From DATBGO01 sp963695645 (GTDB lineage: Bacteria; Actinomycetota; Actinomycetes; Streptosporangiales; Streptosporangiaceae): DNA of 64,000 bases. Shown here piece after piece: positions 18,050 to 25,659 of the stretch. The notes under the pieces are model-generated. The model was not told the origin of the DNA, did no database searches, and saw only the letters and a program-made list of their open reading frames with translations. Both the position numbers and the translations under genes were made by a program. Position 1 is the stretch's first letter, and every line of letters starts with the position of its first letter. The stretch covers positions 1 to 64,000 of the forward strand of contig CAVOHC010000014.1 in assembly GCA_963695645.1 (NCBI GenBank). Direction: 5' to 3'.

Positions 18050-18949
18050 GTGGCCAGCACCCCATTCCGTTATCAATCGCCTGACGAGGACAGTGCCCGG
18101 TGGCTCGGCTTCCCGTTCCGGGACAGCGATATCGTGATCAGCAGCCGGTCCAAGACCGGGACGACGTGGGTGCAGATGATCTGCGCGCTGCTGATCTTCC
18201 AGACACCAGAACTCCCCGCTCCGCTCGCGCAGCTCTCGCCATGGCTGGATCACCTGATCGTGCCGCGCGAGCAGCTGTATGCCCGGCTTGCCGCCCAGGA
18301 GCACCGGCGGCTCATCAAGACGCATACGCCGCTGGACGGGATACCTCTCGACCCCCGTGCTAGCTATATCGTGACGGCCCGGCATCCGCTCGACATGGCC
18401 GTGTCGCTCTACCACCAGGGCGACAACATCGACCGCGCGCGGGTCTCGCAGCTGACCGGCCAGCCCGAGCCGGCCGGGCCACCACGGCCGCGCACGCCGC
18501 TGCACGACTGGCTGCTCAGGTGGATCGCCGATGACGACGATCCCCGCGAGCAGCCGGACTCGCTGCCCGGCCTGATGTGGCACCTGTCCGATGCCTGGTC
18601 CCGCCGCGGCGAGCCGAACGTGCTCCTAGTGCACTACGACAACCTGTCTGCCGACCTCGAGGGCCAGATGCGCTGGCTCGCCGGGCAACTCGGGATAGCC
18701 GTTCCGGAAGAGGCGTGGCCAGCGCTCGTGCGGGCGGCCACGTTCGAGAGCATGCGGGACAACGCGGACGCGCTCGTCCCCACCGCCGGGATCTTCAAGA
18801 ACAACGCCGCGTTCTTCCGCCGGGGCATTTCCGGCACGAGGCACGAGGTTCTCAGCTACGACGAGATCGCCGCCTACCACGCCCGCGCAGCCCAGCTGGC
18901 ACAGCCCGACATGCTCTCCTGGCTCCACGCGCCTCACCAGGGCCGATGA
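18050..18949 (+). CDS. Sulfotransferase domain protein
   Basis: 299 aa from the GTG at 18050; the open frame reaches further upstream but the extra 49 residues are not family-like. The 5'-phosphosulfate-binding loop SKTGTTWVQ lies near residues 33-41, and the 3'-phosphate-binding segment IVTARHPLDMAVSLYHQ near 109-125. The C-terminal GISGTRHEVLS resembles the 'RKGxxGDW' region, with changes. It transfers sulfate from PAPS to an alcohol or amine; the acceptor is unknown. It lies divergent from kdpD with a 285-nt gap. Confidence 0.9.
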   Translation: MASTPFRYQSPDEDSARWLGFPFRDSDIVISSRSKTGTTWVQMICALLIFQTPELPAPLAQLSPWLDHLIVPREQLYARLAAQEHRRLIKTHTPLDGIPLDPRASYIVTARHPLDMAVSLYHQGDNIDRARVSQLTGQPEPAGPPRPRTPLHDWLLRWIADDDDPREQPDSLPGLMWHLSDAWSRRGEPNVLLVHYDNLSADLEGQMRWLAGQLGIAVPEEAWPALVRAATFESMRDNADALVPTAGIFKNNAAFFRRGISGTRHEVLSYDEIAAYHARAAQLAQPDMLSWLHAPHQGR

Positions 18950-19158
18950 ATGCATGAGGGCTACTGCCGGATTAGCCGTTGCGGATTACCCAGACCGCAG
19001 GCTGGGCTTGCGGCGGAACACTGAACCTCAGCGGCCCGGGCCAGCCTGCGCCGCAAGCTTCGCGCCCTTCAACGGTCACGCTGGCACCGCGCTGAGCTGA
19101 CGCAAGGGCAGCAGCCGCGGTGGACACGGCGGCTGCGCGCCGAGCCGGGACCCGCTTC

Positions 19159-19896
19159 TCAGCGCGGCGTCAGCACGCAGAACTCGTTTCCCTCGGGGTC
19201 TGCAAGCACCGTCCACGGCACGTCGCCCTGGCCGACATCGGCTGGCGTGGCGCCCGACCGCAGCAGGGTGCTCACGTCGGCCAGGCGATCATCGCCCGGG
19301 CGGGGGGCCACGTCGAGATGTATCCGGTTCTTGCCGGGCTTTGCGCCGCCGGCTCGCAGTAGCTCCAGGTAAGGGCCGCCGCCGCTGGGCGATCGCAGCC
19401 CCCACAGGTCCCCCTCCCGGCCATCCGGCACCCAGCCAGCCGCGTCGGCCCAGAAGCGCGCCAGGGCCCCGGGATCGGCGCAGTCGACGACGACGGCGGC
19501 GACTGGCCCGGTGTCCTGGTAAACCGGCCGGGGCTCGAGCACGCAGAACTCGTTGCCTTCCGGGTCGGCCAGCACCACCCAGGGCACATCGCCCTGGCCG
19601 ATGTCCACGGGCGCTGCCCCCAGGTCGCGCGCTCGGCTGACAAGTGCCGCCTGGTGCGCGGCCGAGGTGCTCGCCAGGTCGAGGTGCACCCGGTTCTTCG
19701 CGGTCTTCGGCTCCGGGACGGGCACGAAGACCAGCGGCAACGCAGCCGGGTTCGGATAGTCGAAGCCGGCCGGCCAGACGTCCACCTCGCCCGAGTCCTC
19801 GGCGCTCACCTCCCAGCCGAGCGCGGCCGCCCAGAACATGGCCAGGCGGCCAGGGTCGGCAGCGTCAGCCACCAGGTGCACAAGGCGTGTCGGCAT
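19159..19896 (-). CDS. VOC (glyoxalase/bleomycin-resistance fold) protein with two domains
   Basis: 245 aa from the ATG at 19896, chosen because GGAAGG lies 9 nt upstream; a TTG at 19905 is in frame. Two glyoxalase-like halves of about 120 residues each repeat the same pattern: 'RLVHLVADAADPGRLAMFW' and 'VAAVVVDCADPGALARFW', 'KNRVHLDLA' and 'KNRIHLDVA', 'VLADPEGNEFCVL' in both. This is an internal duplication giving a monomeric VOC fold. The reaction is unknown. The region just upstream is a 13-nt minisatellite that ends 12 nt before the GGAAGG-containing leader, so the gene has no ordinary promoter spacing. Confidence 0.9.
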   Translation of the reverse strand: MPTRLVHLVADAADPGRLAMFWAAALGWEVSAEDSGEVDVWPAGFDYPNPAALPLVFVPVPEPKTAKNRVHLDLASTSAAHQAALVSRARDLGAAPVDIGQGDVPWVVLADPEGNEFCVLEPRPVYQDTGPVAAVVVDCADPGALARFWADAAGWVPDGREGDLWGLRSPSGGGPYLELLRAGGAKPGKNRIHLDVAPRPGDDRLADVSTLLRSGATPADVGQGDVPWTVLADPEGNEFCVLTPR

Positions 19897-19917
19897 CTCC
19901 GTCAACCTTCCAGATCT

Positions 19918-20177
19918 GGGCGGCTCAACCGTGCGGCTCGGCTGGGCGGCTCAACTGGGCGGCTCGACTGGGCGGCTCAACTGGGCGGCTCAACTGGGCG
20001 GCTCATCTGGGCGGCTCGGCTGGGCGGCTCATCTGGGCGGCTCATCTGGGCGGCTCGGCTGGGCGGCTCATCTGTGCGGCTCATCTGGGCGGCTCGGCTG
20101 GGCGGCTCATCTGTGCGGCTCATCTGGGCGGCTCGGCTGGGCGGCTCAACTGGGCGGCTCAACTGGGCGGCTCAACT
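19918..20177. repeat. 13-nt minisatellite (20 copies) between otsA and the VOC gene
   Basis: Twenty uninterrupted 13-nt units of the form GGGCGGCTCNNCT (NN = AA, AT, GG or GA) run from 19918 to 20177. A higher order of three units (39 nt: AT, AT/GT..., GG) is visible in the middle. The array begins 22 nt upstream of the VOC start codon and its last unit contains the TGA stop of otsA (20172-20174). Thirteen is not a multiple of three, so this is non-coding expansion, although it leaves all frames open and creates spurious ORFs. Confidence 0.95.
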
Positions 20178-21791
20178 GGCCTCATCAGGGGGCGCTGGGT
20201 GCGGGCCCTGGCCGGGCGTCTGGTGCAGGGCATCGAGGAAGGTCGCCGCCCAGTGGGCAACGTCGTGGTCGCGCACGCGCCTGCGCATCGAGCGCATCCG
20301 GCGCTTGGCCTCCCTGGGGGAGATCCTCGCGGCCCGGACGATGGCGTCCTTCAGGCCCTCGATGTCGTGCGGGTTCACGATGAACGCGCTGCCCAGTTCG
20401 TCGGCGGCGCCGGTGAACTCACTCAGCACCAGCGCGCCGGTCTCATCGTTGCGGCAGGCGACGTACTCCTTGGCCACGAGGTTCATCCCGTCTCGCAGCG
20501 GGGTCACCAGCATCACGTCGGCCGCAAGGTACAGCGCGATCATCTCCTCGCGCGGGTAGGCCTGGTGCAGGTAGTGGACCGGCGGGCTGCCGACCTCGCC
20601 GTGCTCTCCGTTGATCCTGCCCACCGTCACCTCGACCGCATTGCGGAGGCGGCGGTAATGCTCGACGCGTTCCCTGCTGGGGCTGGCCACCTGAACGAGG
20701 ACCGCCTCTGGCGGCCCGAGGCGGCCCTCGTTCAGCACCTCGCCGTAGGCGTTAAGCCGGTGCAGGATGCCTTTGGTGTAGTCGAGCCGGTCAACGCCGA
20801 GCAGGACGATGTCGGGCTTGCCCAGCGCCTCGCGGATCTCGCTGGCCCGGGCCAGGACCTCGGGACGCCTGGCGATCTCCCCGACCGCCGCCGAGTCGAT
20901 CGAGATGGGAAAGGCAGCGGCCCTGACCTCACGTCCGCCGGATGCGCCGTGCGCCGCCGTGCGCCGCCGCCGGGTCCCCGCTGCGCTGGTGCCCCAGCCG
21001 GCGGCAGTGGTACCAGCGTCGCCTGGCGCGGATTCAGGAACGGTGACGAGCGACCCGTGGGTCACCAGCCCTGCGCTTCGCCTGCAGGCCCGCAGGAAGT
21101 TGGTCGCGTCGCTGTGCCGCTGGAAACCGAGGAGGTCGGCGCCGAGCAGGCCCTGGACGATCTGACTGCGCCAGGGCAGCTGGGCGAAGATCTCATAGCC
21201 GGGGAACGGGATGTGGGTGAAGTGACCGATGCGCACATCGGCGCGCATCTCGCGCAGCATCCCGGGAACCAGCTGGAGCTGGTAGTCGTGTATCCACACG
21301 GTCGCGCCGGCGGCTGCCTGCCTGGCTACTTCTTGCGCGTACCGGCGGTTAACCCGGACGTAGGCGTCCCACCAGGGGCGATGGAACTCCGGCTGCGCGA
21401 TGACATCGTGATACAGCGGCCATAGCGTTGCGTTGCAGAAGCCCTCGTAGTAGTCGCGGACCTCGTCGGCGGACAAGCCCACGCTGACCAGGTGCATGCC
21501 GCCGGTGTCGAACGGCTCCGGCGGCTCACCCGCGCTGCCTGGCCAGCCGACCCAGGCGCCTCCGGCTTCACGCATCACCGGTTCGAGAGCGGTCACCAGC
21601 CCGCCAGGGCTTGGCCGCCACTCGACTTCCCCGTCAGGACCTTCGGCCCGGTCCACCGGGAGCCTGCTGGCAGCCACCACAAAACTGTGATCACCGGCCA
21701 GTGACCGCGGATCCGCATCCTTCGCGGCGGTGCTCTCCTCGTAGTCAGACGGCGGGAGCGACTCATCCACCAGGGCAGCAGTTCCTCTCAT
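20172..21791 (-). CDS. otsA: Trehalose-6-phosphate synthase (GT20)
   Basis: 539 aa from the ATG at 21791 (a GTG at 21800 and later starts are possible). GT20 hallmarks: RWPSPGGLVT-like PSPGGLVTALEP, WIHDYQLQLVPGMLRE, IGHFTHIPFPGYEIF, GVDRLDYTKGILHRL, and LRDGMNLVAKEYVACR. It joins glucose from an NDP-glucose to glucose-6-phosphate. Between the N- and C-terminal Rossmann halves there is an extra low-complexity stretch of about 35 residues (PESAPGDAGTTAAG... RRRR). The stop codon is embedded in a 13-nt minisatellite. No otsB is present nearby. Trehalose is a compatible solute, which fits the K+ genes in this window. Confidence 0.95.
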   Translation of the reverse strand: MRGTAALVDESLPPSDYEESTAAKDADPRSLAGDHSFVVAASRLPVDRAEGPDGEVEWRPSPGGLVTALEPVMREAGGAWVGWPGSAGEPPEPFDTGGMHLVSVGLSADEVRDYYEGFCNATLWPLYHDVIAQPEFHRPWWDAYVRVNRRYAQEVARQAAAGATVWIHDYQLQLVPGMLREMRADVRIGHFTHIPFPGYEIFAQLPWRSQIVQGLLGADLLGFQRHSDATNFLRACRRSAGLVTHGSLVTVPESAPGDAGTTAAGWGTSAAGTRRRRTAAHGASGGREVRAAAFPISIDSAAVGEIARRPEVLARASEIREALGKPDIVLLGVDRLDYTKGILHRLNAYGEVLNEGRLGPPEAVLVQVASPSRERVEHYRRLRNAVEVTVGRINGEHGEVGSPPVHYLHQAYPREEMIALYLAADVMLVTPLRDGMNLVAKEYVACRNDETGALVLSEFTGAADELGSAFIVNPHDIEGLKDAIVRAARISPREAKRRMRSMRRRVRDHDVAHWAATFLDALHQTPGQGPHPAPPDEAS

Positions 21792-21813
21792 CGGCCACAC
21801 TGCCCAACCTTAG

Positions 21814-21885
21814 CCGGTGCCCCTATCCGGTCCGCCTATCCGGTGCCCGTATCCGGTGCCCGTATCTGGTGCCCGTATCCGGTGC
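21814..21885. repeat. Short 13-nt tandem array upstream of otsA
   Basis: About 5.5 copies of CCGGTGCCCGTAT with a few substitutions lie 23 nt upstream of the otsA start codon, within its probable promoter or leader. It has the same period (13 nt) as the array at the other end of otsA but a different sequence. Confidence 0.85.
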
Positions 21886-21954
21886 TCCGGGCAGCCGCAG
21901 ACGGAGGGGCTCAGGCCGGGGCGTCGCACAGGGATAAGCCGGGCCTTACCCAAG

Positions 21955-22016
21955 ATAAGGCGGGCCTTGCGCAGAAATAGGGCACCCGCCTGATGCCGGC
22001 GACCGGGCCTTACGGC
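21955..22016 (+). promoter_or_regulatory. Shared upstream element, copy 1
   Basis: Contains ATAAGGCG, then GCCTGATGC, a 10-nt spacer and GCCTTACGGC, ending 52 nt before the ATG at 22069. The same three blocks, with the same 10-nt spacer and the same distance to the start codon, lie upstream of the whiB7-like gene. A common promoter or regulator site is the simplest reading (inference). Confidence 0.55.
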
Positions 22017-22068
22017 GAGGCTCGAAGTACGGAGCTGAAGGGGCTCGATCCGGAGGGACGGTGCAGCC

Positions 22069-22419
22069 ATGACTAGGACCGGTGGGCGTCAGTCAACCTC
22101 GCGGCGGCGAATTGCGCCGGGCCTGCGGCGGATTGCGCCGGGCCTGCGGCGGATTGCGCCGGGCCTGCGGCGGATAGCGCCGGGCCTGCGGCGGATAGCG
22201 CCGGGCCTGCGGCAGTTTGGCCGCCGGGTCGCGGCCGTGGTGGCCGAGTGCAACTACGCCCAGCGCCGGATTGCCGCGCTGCGAATCAGTCCGGACAGGT
22301 ACCTGCCTGATCCAGGCGGGGCACCAGAGACCTACCAAGAGTTCCTGTTCCGGACGTCCGGCCCGCTGGTGCATGAGCTCGCGGCCGCGTGCCGGTCAGC
22401 CGGGCGCGCGGTCCGCTGA
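22069..22419 (+). CDS. Conserved-looking small protein with N-terminal heptapeptide repeats
   Basis: 116 aa. The first 50 residues contain five copies of a 7-residue unit (RRIAPGL), strongly basic. The rest, AAVVAECNYAQRRIAALRIS then PDRYLPDPGGAPETYQEFLF and RTSGPLVHE, looks like an ordinary folded small protein; I recall similar 'ECNYAQRR...PDRY' proteins in actinomycetes but cannot assign a function. The gene precedes whiB7 and shares its upstream element, so the two may be co-regulated. The repeat is a DNA-level expansion of 21-nt units. Confidence 0.72.
   Translation: MTRTGGRQSTSRRRIAPGLRRIAPGLRRIAPGLRRIAPGLRRIAPGLRQFGRRVAAVVAECNYAQRRIAALRISPDRYLPDPGGAPETYQEFLFRTSGPLVHELAAACRSAGRAVR
22108..22212 (+). 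repeat. 21-nt in-frame tandem repeat (5 copies)
   Basis: Five 21-nt units (CGGATTGCGCCGGGCCTGCGG with 1-2 substitutions) lie inside the 116-aa gene and encode RRIAPGL each time. The last two units share a GCG-to-AGC-type change (CGGATAGCG), consistent with stepwise duplication. Confidence 0.93.
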
Positions 22420-22499
22420 GCGTGGGCGCTGCGTGCCAGGTGGCGGACGAGCATGCAGGCTGCCGGGCCTGAAGGCTTAAGACCGATTGCCGCCCCGAG

Positions 22500-22539
22500 A
22501 TAAGGCGTTTGCCTGATGCGGCCGGACCTGCCTTACCGC
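22500..22539 (+). promoter_or_regulatory. Shared upstream element, copy 2 (whiB7 leader)
   Basis: ATAAGGCG, GCCTGATGC, a 10-nt spacer and GCCTTACCGC occur here, ending 52 nt before the whiB7 ATG at 22592, as at the copy upstream of the gene at 22069. WhiB7 genes elsewhere are autoregulated and have structured leaders; whether this is that site is not known. Confidence 0.55.
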
Positions 22540-22591
22540 AAATGTCGGTTGGGCGGGTCCGATGAGGCGGCCCCGCATCGAGGAGGGACCG

Positions 22592-22858
22592 ATGCACCCG
22601 ATGCAACGGCACAGCACCGCCGCGCCGGAACTGCCCTGCCGGAGCAGCCCGGACCTGTTCTTCGCGGAGGAACCGGAGAAGCTGCGGCGCGCGAAGGAGC
22701 TATGCCTCCGGTGCCCGGTGCGGGCTGCCTGCCTGGCCGGCGCGCTGCGGCGCGGCGAGCCATGGGGCGTCTGGGGCGGCGAATTGTTCCTGAACGGCCT
22801 GGTCATCGCGGACAAGCGACCGCGCGGCAGGCCGCGCAAGATCAGGGTGGCTGCCTGA
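22592..22858 (+). CDS. whiB7: WhiB-family regulator, WhiB7 type
   Basis: 88 aa from the ATG at 22592, with AGGAGG placed ideally upstream. Four Cys for a [4Fe-4S] cluster: one in LPCRSSPDLFF and three in LCLRCPVRAACLAG. The turn EPWGVWGGE and the C-terminal AT-hook KRPRGRPRK are the diagnostic WhiB7 features; the AT-hook is absent from most other WhiB proteins. WhiB7 binds the principal sigma factor and activates intrinsic antibiotic-resistance and redox genes. Expression is probably autoregulated, as in mycobacteria and Streptomyces (known for the family, not shown here). Confidence 0.93.
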   Translation: MHPMQRHSTAAPELPCRSSPDLFFAEEPEKLRRAKELCLRCPVRAACLAGALRRGEPWGVWGGELFLNGLVIADKRPRGRPRKIRVAA

Positions 22859-22866
22859 CGGCTCGC

Positions 22867-23112
22867 TCATGGCCGCCGCAGCCACGCGGAAAGCTCGGTG
22901 CTGATGATCACGCCAGGCTCATAAACCAACTTGACTCTGCCACCACCTGTGGAAGCGGCTATGACCTGCGGATACCCGGCCTCGCCGGCCGCGGCGAGCC
23001 AGTCCGCCGGCGCCCCCCGCCAGTTGCTCGTAGAGCGGCCGTCCGGCAGCGAGTTACATTGACCTGACACCGCATATCTCGCGGCAGCCAAGACCAACTG
23101 GATGGTCGTCAT
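22867..23112 (-). CDS. Hypothetical small protein
   Basis: 81 aa from the ATG at 23112, or 89 aa from 23136. No family recognised. The segment WLAAAGEAGYPQVIAASTGG followed by GRVKLVYEPGVIISTELSAW looks protein-like. Its 5' end overlaps the start of the divergent stress-protein gene by about 10 nt, and no clear ribosome-binding site is visible, so it may be a chance frame. Confidence 0.35.
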   Translation of the reverse strand: MTTIQLVLAAARYAVSGQCNSLPDGRSTSNWRGAPADWLAAAGEAGYPQVIAASTGGGRVKLVYEPGVIISTELSAWLRRP

Positions 23113-23581
23113 GCGCCGGTGCCTTGTCGTCGCCAACCGGACACTGCTGAGCGCTGAGCTACAGGAAGAGCTCCGCCAGCGGATCGAGTCAGGACCGAGT
23201 TCCTTTTACGTGCTCGTCCCGAACACCAGCGCCGCGGACTACGAGGTTCCCGCCGACAGCGGCGTTCTCCCGCCCAGCCTGGCATGGTGGGCGACCAACT
23301 ACCGCGGCCCCGCCACCGACGAGGAGGCGAGCGTGCAGGCCAGGCAGCGGCTTGGCCAGGCGCTGGCCGACCTCACTGCGCACGGCGCCGCCGCCGAAGG
23401 TGACCTCGGGAGTTCGACGCCGCTCGAGGCGATGGAGAAGGTCTTGACCGATCATCAGTTCGACGAGATCATCGTGGCCACGCTTCCCCAGCCCATCTCG
23501 CGCTGGCTCGGGACCGACCTGCCCCATCAGGCCGAGCGGAAGTTCAAGCTCCCGGTCACAACCGTCATCATGAAGCGCTGA
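23102..23581 (+). CDS. Universal-stress-like (USP fold) protein
   Basis: 159 aa; the ATG at 23111 is an alternative start. The first strand reads RRCLVVANRTLLSAELQEEL, then YVLVPNTSAADYE, and the last part FDEIIVATLPQPISRWLGTD with LPVTTVIMKR, matching the terminal strands of a Rossmann-like USP domain where 'LPVTVV' is typical. The G-rich nucleotide loop of classical USPs is absent. Similar proteins occur in hypoxia and stamina regulons of actinobacteria. It neighbours an Acg-type nitroreductase on the other strand, which suggests a shared hypoxic or nitrosative stress context. Confidence 0.75.
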   Translation: MVVMRRCLVVANRTLLSAELQEELRQRIESGPSSFYVLVPNTSAADYEVPADSGVLPPSLAWWATNYRGPATDEEASVQARQRLGQALADLTAHGAAAEGDLGSSTPLEAMEKVLTDHQFDEIIVATLPQPISRWLGTDLPHQAERKFKLPVTTVIMKR

Positions 23582-23798
23582 CGCGCGGCGCCGTAATGCA
23601 CAGGCGCCGTAATGCAGAGGAGAGCGTGAGCCGCTCAGGGCCGCTCGCCGGCGTAGCCGGCCATCCAGTGCCTGTCCGCCCCGATGTCGTTCCTGTCGCC
23701 GGTCCGGAAATGACCGGCGAGCGTGCCGCATGGGGCGGAATCTTCCGCGACGGCATCGGCCGTAACGCGCGGTACGCTGCAGGCCGGCCGCCGCCATG

Positions 23799-24803
23799 TC
23801 ACTGGCTCCGCAAGTCCTCCCACAGCTCGTCGTTGTCGAGCCGCGGTGTTTCCGCCGCCGGGGAGCTGCAATGTCCGACGCGCATGACCATCTGCGGGAA
23901 CCTGCGCCATGGCCACCAGGGATTCTGCGGCCTGTCCTCCTCGTTGACTGGTTCCAGCGGCTGCGTATAGAACGATGCCGCCACGTTGCGGCTGGCGGCC
24001 GTCAGCAGGACGCGCTGCAGGCCCTGCCCGGCGCGGAGCCAGTCAGTCCGTGTGTTAGTGTCCGTCGAAATCGCCAGCAGCCGCGTGTGTCTCTCGAATG
24101 ACTTCCGTTCACGTTCCTCGGATCCCTGCCATTCGAGTCCCAGATCACGGTAGGGAATATGGCCATTCGCAGGTAGCGGGCCGAATGCCTCGGGAGGAAT
24201 CCCGAGGCCGCGCTTGAGCATAGGCTCGTTAGTGTATTGCCCCAGCTCGTTTCGGTAATCTTCCCATTTTGGATCCTCATTGATCTTACGATTCGCCTTC
24301 TTGATGTCGGACAGCAGTAAGTTGGTCTCGTGCTGGTGCAGCAGCCATAGATAGGCCCGTTCTTGCCAGGCTGCGCTCTCAAGCTCAGCCACGATGTTCA
24401 AGCCGAGGAGTTTCTTCTCGAATGGCTGACGATTCGTATGGCGACGCGGGATCGCTTCGTAGAGCCGTTGCTCAACGGCGGTCGGCTGATGCGCTCTGGT
24501 GCCCACGATTTCCACTGACGCGAGCAGATCCCGGTCGTTTTTCTCGTCAGGCATCAGCCAGACCACAGAATCGTGCCCGGCGACCCGCAGCGCCAGGCGG
24601 AGGTCAAACAGCGCCGCACCGCAGCTGATGACCAGCTCGCGTTCCTCTGGATCAACATACCGGAGTCGGCGATCGCGTTCGGCGCGGAGGTCAATGCGAT
24701 CGTCGGCCACGACTTGGAACAGCCAAGGCTGGGTGTTGAGCACGGACGGCGCGGCCTTGACCGCGTTGATTAAGCGGCCGATGTCGGCGACTATATCGTA
24801 CAT
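23799..24803 (-). CDS. Acg-type FMN-binding nitroreductase family protein
   Basis: 334 aa, the length of mycobacterial Acg (Rv2032) proteins. Features: NAVKAAPSVLNTQPWLF at the N-terminus (flavin-binding region) and AIPRRHTNRQPFEK near residue 120, both characteristic of the family. Acg proteins bind FMN but lack classical nitroreductase activity and belong to the DosR dormancy regulon. A DosR-like palindrome lies 54 nt upstream of the start. Codon usage is less GC-biased than neighbours, with several AT-rich codons, which hints at a different history. Confidence 0.9.
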   Translation of the reverse strand: MYDIVADIGRLINAVKAAPSVLNTQPWLFQVVADDRIDLRAERDRRLRYVDPEERELVISCGAALFDLRLALRVAGHDSVVWLMPDEKNDRDLLASVEIVGTRAHQPTAVEQRLYEAIPRRHTNRQPFEKKLLGLNIVAELESAAWQERAYLWLLHQHETNLLLSDIKKANRKINEDPKWEDYRNELGQYTNEPMLKRGLGIPPEAFGPLPANGHIPYRDLGLEWQGSEERERKSFERHTRLLAISTDTNTRTDWLRAGQGLQRVLLTAASRNVAASFYTQPLEPVNEEDRPQNPWWPWRRFPQMVMRVGHCSSPAAETPRLDNDELWEDLRSQ

Positions 24804-25145
24804 AACGCACTTCCTTCGACTCCGCTCCAGGCTTGTGCTGCGGCCGTGGTAATGGCAGGGTCTTTGGTCCCCTCGTCAGTGCCGCAGGTCGTTTTCCCGG
24901 CCGGTTATCTGACCGAATACTCCGCTGCCGGGCGACAAGTCCTGCTTAGGTATCGCCGATGCGGTCATATTTACTATAAGTCGCCTGATCTTGAACAAGA
25001 GCACCTTTCGGCGCTCTTGCCGCTTTGACCACCAGGCACCCGGCCAGAAGTGATCGTGTCGCGCCGAGCCGTCGCAGGATCTGCCAGATCAGTTACGCCC
25101 GAAGCTGTCGTGCCCTTGGCCGACGCAGGTCGCTAGGCTGGCGTC
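24804..25145. other. Intergenic region between acg-like and ASCH genes
   Basis: 342 nt, clearly less GC-rich than the surroundings around 24930-25020. It holds the DosR-like box at 24858 and an inverted repeat CAAGAGC/GCTCTTG at 24998-25021 that could be a terminator or regulatory hairpin. A 60-codon open frame at 24846-25028 has no family resemblance and was not called. Confidence 0.6.
24858..24871 (-). promoter_or_regulatory. DosR/DevR-like box upstream of the acg-type gene
   Basis: GGGTCTTTGGTCCC is a near-palindrome differing at two positions from the mycobacterial DosR core GGGACTTTAGTCCC. It sits 54 nt upstream of the acg-type start codon, a suitable place for an activator site. DosR control of acg genes is established in mycobacteria; here it is inferred from the motif and gene identity. 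No dosRS genes are in the window. Confidence 0.55.
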
Positions 25146-25562
25146 GTGTCATCCGAGGAGCTGCCTGTCGCGGAGTTTGCCTTCCCGGGACCGCTGCGCG
25201 ATCAGCTCGTCGCCGCGATCTTGGAAGGTGGCAAGACCACTACGAGCGGATTGCTCGCGGATTACGAGCATGAGCACGAGCCGCTGCCGTATCCCGGGCT
25301 GCGCGAGGTCGTGGTGGACTCGGCCGGCAACGCGATCGGGGTCATCGAGACGACCGCGGTGCGGGTGGTCCGCCTCGCCGATGTGGACCTGGCTCACGCG
25401 CTGGGCGAGGGAGAGGGATACACCTCGGTCGAGGAATGGCGCACCGGGCACGAGCGGTTCTGGCACTCAGCGGAAATGCGCGAGGCTCTGGGCGACCCGG
25501 AATACACGGTCGACGACGACACCCCCGTGGTGACCATGGCCTTCCGCCTGGTGGAGCGCTAG
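25146..25562 (+). CDS. ASCH domain protein
   Basis: 138 aa from a GTG. The ASCH (PUA-like) pattern is visible: VAEFAFPGPLRDQLVAAILE then GGKTTTSGLLADYE with the conserved 'GxKTtT' loop, followed by GNAIGVIETTAVRVVRLADV, and the acidic/aromatic SVEEWRTGHERFW. ASCH proteins bind RNA or act as small amidohydrolases; the role here is not known. It is monocistronic as far as can be seen. Confidence 0.88.
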   Translation: MSSEELPVAEFAFPGPLRDQLVAAILEGGKTTTSGLLADYEHEHEPLPYPGLREVVVDSAGNAIGVIETTAVRVVRLADVDLAHALGEGEGYTSVEEWRTGHERFWHSAEMREALGDPEYTVDDDTPVVTMAFRLVER

Positions 25563-25659
25563 CAGCTACCGATACGCAGGTCACGTCCGCCTCGCGTCGT
25601 CGTCTCCCTTGTCGTCGTCTCCCTTGTCGCCGGTCTCCCTTGGTGCCGTCGGTCTCCCG

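Noticed and set aside
19644..21425. Plus-strand 593-codon frame over otsA and the 13-nt array
   Set aside because: It is an antisense shadow of otsA joined to the repeat, giving GRLNWAAQLGG-type periodic peptide with no family resemblance.
24846..25028. 60-codon plus-strand frame in the acg-like upstream region
   Set aside because: It starts within the DosR-like box region, has no ribosome-binding site and resembles no family; kept only as part of the intergenic note.
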